Positions 1-10,990 of a DNA stretch of 64,000 nt are shown in pieces. Numbering within the stretch: position 1 is the first letter of the stretch; each line of letters starts with the position of its first letter. Source of the stretch: Lepas anatifera (lineage: Eukaryota > Arthropoda > Thecostraca > Lepadidae). The translations under genes were made by a program, and so were the position numbers. The notes under the pieces are model-generated. The model did not search any database. It was not told the origin of the DNA and was given only the letters and a program-made list of their open reading frames with translations. Location of the stretch: contig JAOTON010000385.1 of assembly GCA_034440635.1 (NCBI GenBank), positions 402,501-466,500 on the forward strand, read 5' to 3'.

Positions 1-2055
1 CAGAAAAATAGAAGTCGCCAGATTTTCTTACAGAAAAGCGAAAGAAGCGCATAAGAGCCGAATTAATTTGGCGATCTTCTATTCGATTCTGCTGCTCTCT
101 TTTTCCAGTGGACGTTAGTAGAGGAGGCAATTGAACTGGCCCTTGTAGTAAGTATTGTTGAGTATTGGTTAACTTTGTGAGTGAATTGCGTCTTTGGTAA
201 CTAGAACCATCATTGAAAAGTGAATGGAGAATTCAGCAAAAAAAGTGAGTGGAAAATTCTGTTTGACTGGGTGTCGCTCTGCACCCAGCACCCCAGGTTT
301 TGGGACACTGGCAAAGTATGTCTCGGAATGTTTGAGAAAGATATTGCTAAAACATCTCATGGGTCATCGTTTAACGGTTCATCATTTTCTTGGAAAACAT
401 TCCCTCCAATTTCTTGGAATACAAGTGAACGCGCCTCCACCAATCAGCGACCGCCATCCGCTGACTGTCGCTTGCCTGCGGGCACGGAGGTTACAGAGGT
501 CACGCACCCTGAATACCGCCCGCCGACGCCGAGTTCAAGCCTCGGTGGGACGGATCGCGTGGCGGATTATAAAATCCACCTGTGTGTTGAGAATTATGGT
601 GGTTGTGGCTGCTGTTGGACTGAGCGGAGACAGGTGCAGGAGACGTGCGCACATGGTTGAATATATGGGTTAGGCTTCTGTGCTATATGCGATGTCAATA
701 GGGATGGACAGACCTGAGTTGGCTAGATGAGTTCGGTATGTAAATATGCTTCGCGGGCAAAGTTGCTGACATTGATTTCGAGTTAAAAAGTATGTTTCGA
801 CATTAGGGTATGTGTCGGAGCCTTTCAATATTTGTTTTTATTTCCACACATTTATTGGCAGAACAACACACCGCTACATATAAGATACACTCTTAGCTGA
901 CATTTCATCCGTATGCAACACTAGAAACATAATATGGTAAAATAGTTATTTGAGGCGGAGGTACAGGGACGTCGCCACATAATTTTTTCTCGGGGAGGAG
1001 GACGAGCCCCAGATTGGCGATGAACAGAAACGGGGGGTGGAATTCAAACTCTAATTATTTTGGATCGAATAACGATGATAGCTCGAATGAACTAAACGAA
1101 TCAATGAATAGTCTCGAATAGCGATTGGTTGGTGCTCGGAACCTAATGAATGGTACTATGCAGAAGTGTGGACTTAAATCTCGTTAGGAGTGCCCGGGCG
1201 ACCCCAATAAAATATCGAGCTAGTTCAAAATACCCTCTAAGTTTTACTGTTATCATTTTTAGGATGGAAATGGACTTTGTGATGACTAAAAAATATAGCA
1301 TTGAACTATATCTTTCCATGTGGTGGTCATTTACTTTTTCAAATTTGGGTACCCCAATAATTCTAGGAAATCCACACCCTTGGTACTTCGTGTAAAGGTA
1401 TCTTGACATTTCAACACCTATACCTATTCAAATGAAAATAACCAGCGGAAGCGTATTGATAAAATTTCCGTTTATCTCAGCATTCGTTCACATCCCTCTT
1501 TGTAAAAGCCAAGCAAACGTTTTTATAATTTCTTTACAAAACAACGTTTGCTCTACCCACCCTGCTGTAGCCTCAGATCGGAAACAGCTTCAAGACATTG
1601 CCTCTATTAGTTTACACCGAGCAAAATGATCCGCTTAAGACTGCATGGCTTGTCAACGACGGCAATTTTCTAGCGTCCGTCATTTTTCCGTTCACGTCTG
1701 GATCCACTTTAGATCATTGGAAAGGTCACAGGGTAAGATTGAGGTTCTGTGTGCAAAACAGGTCATAACTGAGGAGAACCAACATAGTGGGTCTCCTGTC
1801 AGGGTCTGTGGGTTTGTGAACAAAGCCAGAAGAACATAAGTCCATCACAATCAGTACATAACAAAAATAATTGGTCAAATGATAAGCAGTAATTAGATAC
1901 AAGTTATGCACATCTCCCTGTCCGGTACCTTACTTGCCTCGGGGAGGTCCCGTGTCCAGGTGCATCTCCACTATTAATGAAGAATCCCAGTTGCAATCCA
2001 CAAAACTGTGAGAATAACACATGGATGCACTCTGCAATGGCGACCGAGAAAACGC
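1..2055. other. No gene recognised; single-copy-looking flank
   Basis: No convincing coding region is visible. A moderately GC-rich patch at about 420-660 contains short open frames in overlapping phases but no recognisable domain. A stretch around 565 resembles a TATA-like element, without other support. The rest is AT-rich sequence in which I recognise no repeat family. Confidence 0.4.
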
Positions 2056-2440
2056 GAAAGAATCGTATTCGCCACGTCACCTGTGCACCCCATTCCCCGC
2101 TTCACCTGTGCGCACCATATACTACGTTACTCGTGCTCACCACGTCACCCATGCACCCCATTCACTGCGTCACCGGTGCCCCCACGTCGCCGGTGCTCCC
2201 CACGTTGCCGGTGCTCACCACGTCGCCGGTGCTCACCACGTCACCTGTGCTCCCCACGTCACCTGCACTCACCACGTCACCTGCGCTCCCCACGTCACCT
2301 GTACTCACCACGTCACCGGTACTCACCACGTCACCTGCATTCACCCCGTCACCTGCGCTCACCCCGTCACCGGTGCTCCCGAAGTCACCTGCACTCACCA
2401 CTTCACCGGTGAGCCGCATAAATCACGTCACCTGTGAGCC
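2056..2440. repeat. 18-bp minisatellite (CACGTCACCTGTGCTCAC type)
   Basis: Tandem units of about 18 bp. The array is degenerate at its left edge (2056-2170) and regular from about 2173 to 2410, with roughly 13-15 regular copies. Units alternate between CACGTCGCCGGTGCTCAC and CACGTCACCTGCGCTCCC variants. Because 18 is a multiple of three, several frames stay open and would give hexapeptide repeats; I read these as a by-product of the repeat and not as a protein. Confidence 0.9.
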
Positions 2441-2584
2441 GCATCCACGCCAGACCTCGGCACCACCGCGCAGGCAGCGGTGGCGGAATTGCCGCCCGTA
2501 GCTACGTGCCCGCACTCTCCCCACCCTGTGACCTGGTCAGCAGGATCAGCAGCGTCACGAGCTGCCGCAGCCGACGCAGCAGCA

Positions 2585-2855
2585 CTAGTCCAACGTAGAA
2601 GAAGAACAGACACCATGTTGCTGGTACCGTCTCTTGGTGCCTTCACTGGAATGTGTAGAGCTTCTCCGCCCCTTTGCGGATGTGCTGCTGGCAGCTTCAT
2701 CGTCGCTGCCCCATCCAGACGACCGTCGTGCCTCAGTCCGCCGCTGCCAGTCAGGTGGTACGGGCCACTCACACGTGACATGCGCTGGCCGCCCCGTGAC
2801 AGAGACAAGGCGGGCAGGGTCGCAGTCAGGGAGGGCATCGATATATTCGCCTTCC
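2585..2855 (-). CDS. Possible terminal exon, unknown product
   Basis: On the minus strand a pyrimidine-rich tract followed by CCCGCAG gives a plausible 3' splice site just before 2855. From there a frame of about 89 codons runs to a TAG at 2585. It starts with residues like EGEYIDALPDCDPARL and ends in a Ser/Arg/Lys-rich tail. The patch is clearly GC-richer than its surroundings. I recognise no domain. A second minus-strand frame is also open here, and the patch lies next to the minisatellite, so the open frames may only reflect GC content. If real, this would be the last exon of a gene whose earlier exons lie at higher coordinates. Confidence 0.25.
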
Positions 2856-2919
2856 TGCGGGTCAAATAGATAAAAAGTATGGTAGAATTGGTGTTTCGTT
2901 GTTTTGGACACAAACACTT

Positions 2920-4740
2920 ATTTCAGAACGCAAATGGCCACCCCACCTTCCCCCCGCCGAGGATGGGTAGGCCCTGCATTTGAGGTTGTCCCGACGTGGC
3001 GCACCTATATTACGGGGACAAGCCGATAAATGCTAACAACGTGGTCTACTTTGACTCCTTCACTTTTCCTAATGCTGACTTTGAGCCACCCTCCATAAGT
3101 TTTCAGAAAAAAAACTTGTGTGCTGTGCTAGCTGGATCATTTTATCGCAAACTTTGAGAATATCATCGCAGACAAGTGCAGGTAAGCCAGACATACTATC
3201 GGATGGACAGGTGCATCGTTACTTTAGGACCCATCAGCTGCAAAGGCCATTTGTTTGTCGGGTGCTTGCAGCATGAAAAGCTGAAGACATTATTCACTAA
3301 CGCTGGTAGACGGTTGACCTTTTGCTTCGATCACTAAACGCCGAACAACACGGCACACCTTAACGAAAGTTTGAACCATGGAAGTCTTGTTCTATTCCAC
3401 GCGACCCCTCCCGCCCCGCGCAACTGCGGATGTCTCTCAACTTTACCGAGGAGGGAAGATGTTCCAACTCCTTCCCTGATCGGATTATAGCTCCCTTTTG
3501 CCTTTCACCTGGACTGGTTGCGCTATTTTTTTACGATTTCTTTCCAATTAGGCTGAAATCAGAAAATGTATTGATGAGAAGTGGGGGGGATACAGGCCTC
3601 TCTACCCCCAACCCCTCCTTCCATCCCGACATCCATCCATGTGCAGCAAAGTACTTCTAAATTCATTTGATCTGCTTTCGTTTGAAATAAATCCAAATGA
3701 GACAATGCTTATATGTCCAGTTACATATTTGGCTTCAGGTTGGCCATTTGCAGTCATGGGGAAGTGGAAAACACCCAGACACTTGGCTCACGTCCGTGTT
3801 TGTTCACTCGATACGCCCTTTCACACCTCGTCGACTTCGGCGTCCATGCTTGAAATTTTTCCGCAAATAACCCAAGACGTGTCGCAAAATTTTCCACTCA
3901 CATCATGCGATGGGATATTCCAGGAAGGCTCATCGATGCAGGTATATAAACGTGCCATGTAACCCGCAGCCACGCCTGACACAGAGTGGGCGATCAGCGA
4001 AGGTGGGTCACCGCGTGGGCTTGTATTGACCACGGCATGAATAGTGCAACGGCTGGCGGGAGTCAATCAGGATGGTTTGGTCGATGTAATGACAAATCGA
4101 CACCACCGTGCAACGCTGCCGACACTTCCACGTTCTGTGCACGGGGTATGGCCACGGTCCTGGAAGGGCTCAATACAGAGCTACAGGGCTATATCGGGGA
4201 AACTATGTTAGGTTCTAAATGGCGGTGGGTTGAAGCTTGGAAAAACAAAGCTTGATTAAAGAGAGAAGGATGCACGTGTGTGCCAAGTAGGCAGCATTGA
4301 CTAGCTCTATGTAATTGCAAGGTTGAAAAAGATCTTGCTGCGTGAGCATTTGCCTCTTCCGATGTTTAAAAATCAATCGTGATAAAGCGGTAAACCAGCT
4401 TCCAGAAGAAAGCAAACTTTTGACCAAACGTGACAGAAAAGTCAGGCAAAAAAGACATGTTCACCCCGTTGCATTATTGCAAGGTTTCAAACATCAGCCC
4501 TGTAAGTTGCGTAACCGGTGGGCCGTTCAAACTATCCACGGTTACGTAAGTGGATATAGATCGGTACATTTATGATGCATGGAAAAACAGTCCAATCGGG
4601 TCAATGGCGAGTGAGCGATGCATCCAGTGCGGTTTTTAATTCCCATGTTCATATGCTCGTGTTCGTTCGTCCAGTGTTCGTTTTTTAGTCCTATATGGTG
4701 TGGTTTCTATTAATTTTATGAAGATAGCCTAATCTAGTCA
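2920..4740. other. No gene recognised
   Basis: AT-rich sequence with only short, domain-free open frames. A TATA-like tract lies near 3940. I see no repeat family with terminal structures here. Confidence 0.4.
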
Positions 4741-4742
4741 TA

Positions 4743-5564
4743 CAGGGTGACAAAAAACAATGGGCTCGAACTTTACGTAGCAATCACATCAGGGTTTTAC
4801 ATCAAATTTGGCTGAAACTTTGGTTATAAATCATATTTCTTGAAAAATATAAGAAACATAAAAATCAGAAAATAAATTGGTGAAACATATTATGTTTTTC
4901 TTTCGTTTTTGGTGCATGGTCAAAATATAATAATCAGATATTTACCTTTTTATTCCATGTGACACATTCTATATGTCCTCATTTCGACTCCATGCATTTT
5001 CACGCGATGCTAAAACGTCCCAATAAATTGACTGCAAATGACTCTGATCGGTTCTATTTTTCAATTTCTTCCCACAAGAGTTCCAAGATTCCTTTTGTAC
5101 ACGCAGTCCTTTAAGCAGCCCGACGTGGAGATAGTTAAGAGTTTTTCATGGGGCGTAAAGAGGGGCCGTTTCCGCTCGCGCCCCACATTCTTCGGATATG
5201 GTGGTTCTCATCCCTCGTTCTCTGTAAGCTCGACTGTGCACTTCCTGGGGCGCCCAAGTGACTTTGACGGGTTCTATTATCTGCTTTGAAGCTTTCTTGC
5301 GTCGCAGGGTTCTTGAAAAATGTATCACCAGTCCTTGATTTATTTCAGAAGCGTGTATTTTGTGTCATGGAAGTGTCCTGAATTTTGCAAAGCATACCAA
5401 TACGTCTTCTGGCAATATATCATTGCGTATAATCTATGTGGACTCCATAGGGGCCCAACTATGTTTACCAGTGCGTAGTGCACGTTGTATACACTTAGAG
5501 AGATCGGCGTATCGTGCGGGGACATGACAAAAAAATTTGCCCAGGTCCGTTTTTTGTCACCTTG
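4743..5564. mobile_element. Tc1/mariner-type MITE, TA-flanked
   Basis: The left end reads CAGGGTGACAAAAAACAATG, preceded by TA. The right end, read inward on the other strand, is CAAGGTGACAAAAAACGGAC, and TA follows (5565-5566). The terminal inverted repeats match over about 17 positions with one mismatch and extend imperfectly to a shared GGGC. The 822-bp interior has no transposase, so it is a non-autonomous element. A TA target duplication with CAG-type ends is typical of the Tc1/mariner superfamily. Confidence 0.75.
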
Positions 5565-5588
5565 TAGATCATCCAAGGGTCACTCCTG

Positions 5589-5853
5589 CATAGGCAGATT
5601 AAGGGGGGTAAGGGGTAGGGACACTTGCCCCCTATCAACCCTCAGCGCCCCTGAATTAGTCACGGCACCCCCCGAGAAGGTCGATGGCGTCCCCTGAAAT
5701 GTCGCTTTCCACCTTCTCCCTAGGATGCAAGCATTGGCGCCCCGATAGGATTTGGCGCCCACCTGATGATTTTGCTGTCTAAAAATGGCGCCCCACCGGT
5801 CATGTGCCTTCTTCCCCTAATACCCCCAAACGGCAATCCTAGATTCACCTATG
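5589..5853. mobile_element. hAT-type MITE with 8-bp target duplication
   Basis: Flanked by CACTCCTG (5581-5588) and CATTCCTG (5854-5861), an 8-bp duplication with one mismatch. The ends are inverted: CATAGGCAGATTAAGG on the left against CATAGGTGAATCTAGG read inward from the right. The interior is rich in GGCGCCC motifs and does not encode a protein. Related copies end at 26947 and 57304. The 8-bp duplication points to hAT, but the CATAGG termini are not diagnostic. Confidence 0.65.
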
Positions 5854-5861
5854 CATTCCTG

Positions 5862-7287
5862 CACGTAAATGCATAATTATTGGAAAAAAATTGTGCTGAC
5901 ATTTAAGCTTATGTGCAAAAACTTTTAAAGTAAGGATTACTATATAGCGTTAGTATCATATCGTCGCTCGCCGTAATCGTTAGAGACCGTCTGGTAGAGC
6001 TTGAGGCCTGCCTCGTGTCTGCGAAAGCCCCCTCCACAATTGGGAATCCATATGTAATAACCACTTGACAGACGTATGCAGTATGTATTCTTGGCAGAGC
6101 TGGGAGTAGTCCACCGTTTACTTTCAGGCTTCATTAGCGCTGTGTACGAAAACAAGCGTGACGCACTAGCGGTCGTCCCCAATTGCATGTCACCAGCCCG
6201 GTCACGCACGCGAGGGTAGCGTCCAGGGACGGCCGAATGCCAACACGCTGGCCTTTTTGGCTCGTAGCCCTGAATAATATGACCAACTGCCTGCAATAAA
6301 AGCACAGGTTAACATATAATATCAGAGTAGAATATACGTCCTATTGCTTACGCTGAATGGCTGTACTGGTGTTTCAGGACTTTATGGAACAAAGCAATCA
6401 GGTAGACAGTATTTCACACTTCTCGCCATTAGAGCCTAGTAGGTCAGATAGGCAGCTGGGTCACCGACCAGGGCTCCTGTTCTCAACGTCCGCCTCAAGC
6501 GTCGAAAATGTGTTAGTGTAGCCATTCCCGGCAATGAGTTTTTTTTAATGGGCCCAAGACGTTAGTTGAAATATGCCCACTAGTGCCTGGGTAGGGATGG
6601 GCTCTTGAAACTGATTTTAAGGTTTCTGTCCTTTTCCAGAGCCCGGCAGAACGTATAAGTCATGATTTTCTTGAGCTTTTGCATCATCATTTTATGAGTG
6701 ACTTTCAAGAAGATGTTCATCCTCTCCACCAAATGATTAAATCCGTAAGCAGACATTCATGGCTCAGAGGACCACTCTAGAATTAATAAAACTGTATTTC
6801 AGAAACACTCCGTGACATACCCAGCTTGGAGGAATGAGTGATTAGCATTCTGTGTGGTGTTCCAAGGAAATCGAAACTGAAATAAAAAGAATGCATCATA
6901 ATTATTGCATCATTATCATGGATCAATACCATCACCACAAATCATCAACTCAGCATGATAATGACCGATAGTATTCAACACTATACACAAGGTGGTATTC
7001 CATGAAAGCCATTGTGCCCGCTAAAAGGCAGAGGCTTTAGTAATTTTTCAAAGCTCTGTCCATTTACAAAGGCAGGCACGAGTACACTTCCATAACCGTG
7101 CGGCCATGAACTGATTGTGTCCGATCGCATCACAAACTGGGCTATTTGCATCCAGTTGGTTGAGCGGCATCATCCTCGCTGTTTTTCTCCTTTTGTTAGC
7201 TGCACACTGCCTTAACCTAAACTTTAGCAATTTCGCACGTCATGGTCCCATCTAAGGTGTAGGTACACTAGTTACCCTTGATGGAGT
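5862..7287. other. No gene recognised
   Basis: AT-rich sequence. A minus-strand open frame of 121 codons at 5940-6305 has no recognisable domain. No repeat termini are evident. Confidence 0.35.
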
Positions 7288-7438
7288 CAGTGGCAGATAC
7301 AAGGAGGGCTAGGGGCTCAAGCCCCAGTTGTCAGAGTGTCTATACTTGATGCAGAGCCGGAGGCTGTTTGTAGGCAACGGTAGGGGAGGCTCGAGCACCT
7401 AGCGCCCACCCCTAAATGTTGTACTGAAACCGCCACTG
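7288..7438. mobile_element. Short hAT-type MITE
   Basis: The left end is CAGTGGCAGATACAAGG and the right end, read inward, is CAGTGGCGGTTTCAGTAC. The flanks GATGGAGT (7280-7287) and GATGGTGC (7439-7446) match at 6 of 8 positions, consistent with a decayed 8-bp target duplication. The CAGTGG(C/A)G start is common in hAT-derived MITEs. The 151-bp interior is non-coding. Confidence 0.6.
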
Positions 7439-8032
7439 GATGGTGCGAAGGCGAAAGTCATGTAAGGGTATGAGTGGGTGAGTGAATTTCTAAATGGGTT
7501 ATGAGGCCAAGACCGTGTTGCATTGACCAGAAATACGATTGTGCTGAAAGGGAAGAAAAAGGGAGACGGATATAGCAAGGGCAATACATTAGCAACTAAC
7601 GTCATGAAACAAGAATGACTATTTCAGAAACAAAAGCAAAACAAGCAATCTATTATCGGTTCTGTTTTTAATCCTGCTCATTTACCTCCTTAGAAAAATA
7701 CTTTCTGAAAGAGAAATTGATGGTCTGTAGAATCGATTATCCAAAGGAACTTATTTGGCAACGGCTCTAGTGTCAAGTATATGCTGTTTCCTCGCAATAT
7801 TAGAAAACTTGGCTGATTTCAATTTACGACTAGGTGAAAAGATTTCTAGAGTTGCAACATTGATTCGAAACTGTTGGTACTTATGGCTTTTTATATTCTG
7901 GCAAGGAGCGCAACCACACCCGTACCCGCAATAATAACTATTTTATAATTATTCATAAAATTACAAATTGTATAATGAGTCTACTTGCTTTCTTACTGAC
8001 AGTTTTGGTTATAAACCATGACCACAGTGACA

Positions 8033-8220
8033 AGGGGCGATGGGAAGCTTAGTGGATAGCATTCCTGTCTTCCAAGCCACCGGTCCCGGGTTCGAGTCCC
8101 GGGGGAGCCTATGAATAATGTGATCTGATCCCCAAAATCCCTCCCAACAGGGTGAGAGTTGGAGATGGAGACGCCGTATGACCCTGGCAGTTGATGCGTC
8201 GTTAAACCCCAACAATTATT
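8033..8220 (+). mobile_element. tRNA-Gly(UCC)-derived SINE, full length with TSD
   Basis: Perfect 12-bp target duplications ACCACAGTGACA flank the element at 8021-8032 and 8221-8232. The 5' part is tRNA-like: an A-box-like GCTTAGTGGATAGC, an anticodon region TGTCTTCCAAGC resembling tRNA-Gly(UCC), and a B box GGTTCGAGTCC. The tRNA-unrelated body carries CCGTATGACCCTGGCAG and GTCGTTAAACCCC, a 3' motif seen in many invertebrate tRNA-SINEs. Intact duplications suggest a fairly recent insertion. It is not a functional tRNA gene: the acceptor stem does not close and there is a long 3' body. Confidence 0.85.
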
Positions 8221-8425
8221 ACCACAGTGACATGCAAGAACGAGTAATGCCAAGACATATAGTAGATAATTATTGTTTTTTTAACTCCTCGTGTCATTCG
8301 TTTCGATACAGCGCCCTTCGGTTGGCATGACCTTGATTCAATTCAGCATTCCCCAGGATGATTGTTGACTTTTCTCGGGTTCTTTCTCGGGTTTAATCAC
8401 GTATTTCCAACGACTCGTAGATCTT

Positions 8426-8680
8426 TCACTCCCGGAAGTCATTCGTTTGATTTCTCAGGATCTTGATGCTGATGTTTTCTGGTGTTAGATGAGTGTTGTG
8501 ATAGTGTAATTTCCAACGTGCGCCCCAGATTGTCTCTTCTCTCTCATATCTTGCGTCGGCAAGATGCTCATTATACCGATTTCTGACCTGTCTCCAGGTC
8601 TCTCCCACGTATATGTTACACTGGTCAACAAAATGTAACTTTTGTCGTGGATCTAGTATAAAATGGTCCGTTGCCAAAGT
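8426..8680 (-). pseudogene. Penelope-like element, GIY-YIG endonuclease fragment
   Basis: The minus-strand frame contains CNIYVGETWRQVRNRYNEHL, which matches the GIY-YIG core of Penelope-like retroelements (IYVGET for the YIGET motif, followed by the R..EH helix). It continues with an EETIWGARWKLHYH stretch typical of that domain. The reverse transcriptase part of the same type of element lies at 9830-10375 in the same orientation. The roughly 1.1 kb between them is partly occupied by another repeat, so I read this as one element split by a later insertion. In this family the endonuclease makes the target nick for reverse transcription. This copy is a decayed fragment. Confidence 0.75.
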
Positions 8681-8829
8681 AATGTGTGGCGTTGAACACG
8701 AATCTGGCCGCAGAAATTCCGTATCAGATCAGAATTTTGAGATACAGTATGTCTGTGTGTTTTCCTTGTGCAAGCCTACTCGGCATCAGTGACATTGACA
8801 GTGCAAAACCCAAGACGTCTAGGAAAATG

Positions 8830-9430
8830 AACGTTTGGGTGTTTGTGGAGGCTAGGGTATTCTACCCTAAACCCGATTTTCATAGACCTAGGTCAATATA
8901 TTCAAGGTAAAACGAGGCCATACAGGTTAAATTCTGTATGCGCAGGGTAGCCATTGGAAAATGCCGTGATTATGCGATGAGAAGCCGGATATGGAGAGAA
9001 AGCGACCTAAAGTAACGGCAGAAAGATCTAAGGCAATGTTCTCTGAAACTTTGAGGGCAAGATCGTTCAAGGCCATTGACCTTTGACGTCAAAATATTAC
9101 ATTTTGCCTATAACGTGTACTGCAACTAGCACTATGGCAACCGTAGGACGGGAAATAAGGTTTGACCTTGACCCATAACCTTTGTCTTGAACCTGCAACC
9201 TTGAGCTTAAGAGTGAGTGACCTAGCGTATGACGTCATAGCATGATATACGTCATATTAGGCGGTGTCAGACCAAAGGCACTGAGGTCAATGACCTTGAA
9301 ATGGTGGTATGACCTTGACCTGTGACTTTTTACTTAGACTCGACTTTCAAGGAAGGTGACTCTGACATAAAATCCTCATCATATAATGGTGCAACGTCAC
9401 CTCTCGGTCTACAATACCGGCGAGCTTGTG
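8830..9430 (+). mobile_element. TTAA family 6-like, AGGTCA-rich repeat (ends eroded)
   Basis: The segment around 8880-8920 (CCTAGGTCAATATATTCAAGG) and the following series of GACCTT/AAGGTCA motifs match the interiors of the family 6 elements at 29890-30620 and 30756-31676 in the same order. Termini are not preserved. It separates the two parts of the Penelope-like element and probably inserted into it. Confidence 0.55.
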
Positions 9431-9829
9431 TGACCGAGCGCAAACCTTGTTCAATGTACAATGTTCATGCACTTTAATGCGAGGTAGTTTTCCGTTGCAA
9501 TAAATTCACATGTTAAGTGATAAGCTGCATTGTCTGGGTGCAGATAATCCGGGTTCTCGACATCCTTGATCTATATTTTTCACAAAAGGCTAGGCTGATG
9601 ACAGTGTGAAAGTGTAGGGGCTATACAACAGGTATTGCTCTGGAGAAGAAACAAGGTCCGATGGCAAAAAACGGTTACTAAATTTGAAATCAGTGGTATC
9701 GAAATAGGTAGAAACAGGTGTTCACGTGCCGGATCCATTTTGGCTGTTGACCAGCGTTATCAGCGGTACAAAGGTTTGCAGTGCATTTCATAGGATGACT
9801 CCGGAAGAGTGACAGGGTCCCGTCAGACC

Positions 9830-10375
9830 CGCCTTGCAGGTCTTGGAATCGTACCGACCAGCAGGGCATGTGGGTGGTTTGAGTGCAGAACGAACCAGCT
9901 TCCGCTCAGCGGTATTTGTGTTCGTCCAGGCAGCCCGTACACCCAGGCCGCTCTTCTTCAGGATGCTGTTGATGATGTGCGTCTGTCAGCCGTATATGAC
10001 AGGCAGTCGTATTCTTTTTAAACCTGTTTTTTACAAATTTCTCTGGGCCTTGGTGTTGATGTTGTCTCGGTGCGGTTGATAGCAGTTGTTATCCTCGATT
10101 TTGGATATCCATGTATTTCGAAGATCGTGGCTATTCTTCGAATGCTGCGTTCTTTTGTTTCGCCGTCACTAGAAAAGCAGGTTGCGCACGTTTGGAACTG
10201 AGAGGTCAGCGCTGCCTTTTTGTTTGCATCGGCTGGGCTGACGTGGAGTGAATAGGGACTCTTGATGACGTCGGTTTTGTATAAAGCTCAGTGCTGTACT
10301 TCTCGTCTTTCAGGGTGATAAGCGTATCCAAGAAGGCGAAGCTTCCATCGCTTTTGTTATCATTCCATAAGTAAA
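9830..10375 (-). pseudogene. Penelope-like element, reverse transcriptase C-terminal part
   Basis: Read on the minus strand from 10368, the frame gives SFAFLDTLITLKDEKYSTEL then YTKPTSS. This is the conserved FLD...Y.KPT region of Penelope-like reverse transcriptases. After one frameshift it continues ALTSQFQTCATCFSSDGETK, then IHGYPKSRI. A linker with ILKKSGLGVRAAWT follows near 9900, as expected before the GIY-YIG domain. At least one frameshift and one stop show that the copy is dead. The catalytic YADD region would lie at higher coordinates and is not recognisable. Confidence 0.75.
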
Positions 10376-10664
10376 AATAATTGCAATGTAATACAAAGTT
10401 GGCTCGTTGGATAAAAACGGTTTCTTAGCAATTATTATAATGGCTCCTTTTTGGAACTTAAAAAGACGTTTAAGTCTAAAGCAATAATTGGATTCCAGAA
10501 AATGACACAGTATTTTTTGGAAGAACTAATGAGTTCAATAAACATAAGAGTTCGTGCGACGACGCAAAAACCACCCTTCTCATTATACTTATATTGCTGC
10601 TTATAATATATAAGCTTATAATATACAATTGATTGTAAAGCTTTTTTTTCTACAATGCAATCGC

Positions 10665-10990
10665 CACCCCGGTAGCTCAGTTGGTAGAGCGTTGGGCACC
10701 GGCCCGCTGCTCAGAAGCATGCAGTGGCAGTGCATGTCCAGGCTTGGGATCGGTTCCCCTGAGACGCTCCGGCGCTCAATAGTTTACCCGACGTACAGGT
10801 CCGCTGGCAACTGACTGGTGAAAGGGTGACCTGAGCGGGGGCCGTCCCTGTGCTTTGTGGGACGTTAAACTTTGGCTTCTAAATCAACCCTTAATTTTGG
10901 GAGTTGCTCGTTCGGGTGGTGGGGTCGGGGTCTCCGTGACAAGTCCCTTGATGACTTTAGTGAGACTCCGACTCTACGCAACGACACAAA
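10665..10990 (+). mobile_element. tRNA-derived SINE, second type
   Basis: It starts near 10672 with CGGTAGCTCAGTTGGTAGAG, a good pol III A box in a tRNA-like 5' domain. A degenerate B box follows near 10750. The body ends with GTGGGACGTTAAACTTTGGC, the GACGTTAAAC motif shared with the SINE at 8033. It is not a tRNA gene: the anticodon arm is broken by extra sequence and no acceptor stem closes. Target duplications were not found. Confidence 0.65.

Noticed and set aside
1977..2501. Open frames of up to 174 codons with His/Thr/Ser/Pro repeats
   Set aside because: They are created by the 18-bp minisatellite, whose length is a multiple of three, and are open in several frames at once.
8041..8110. 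Functional tRNA-Gly gene
   Set aside because: It is flanked by perfect 12-bp target duplications together with a non-tRNA body, which marks a SINE.
10672..10760. Functional tRNA gene
   Set aside because: A good A box is present, but the anticodon arm is disrupted, the B box is degenerate and no acceptor stem closes. It is the head of a SINE.
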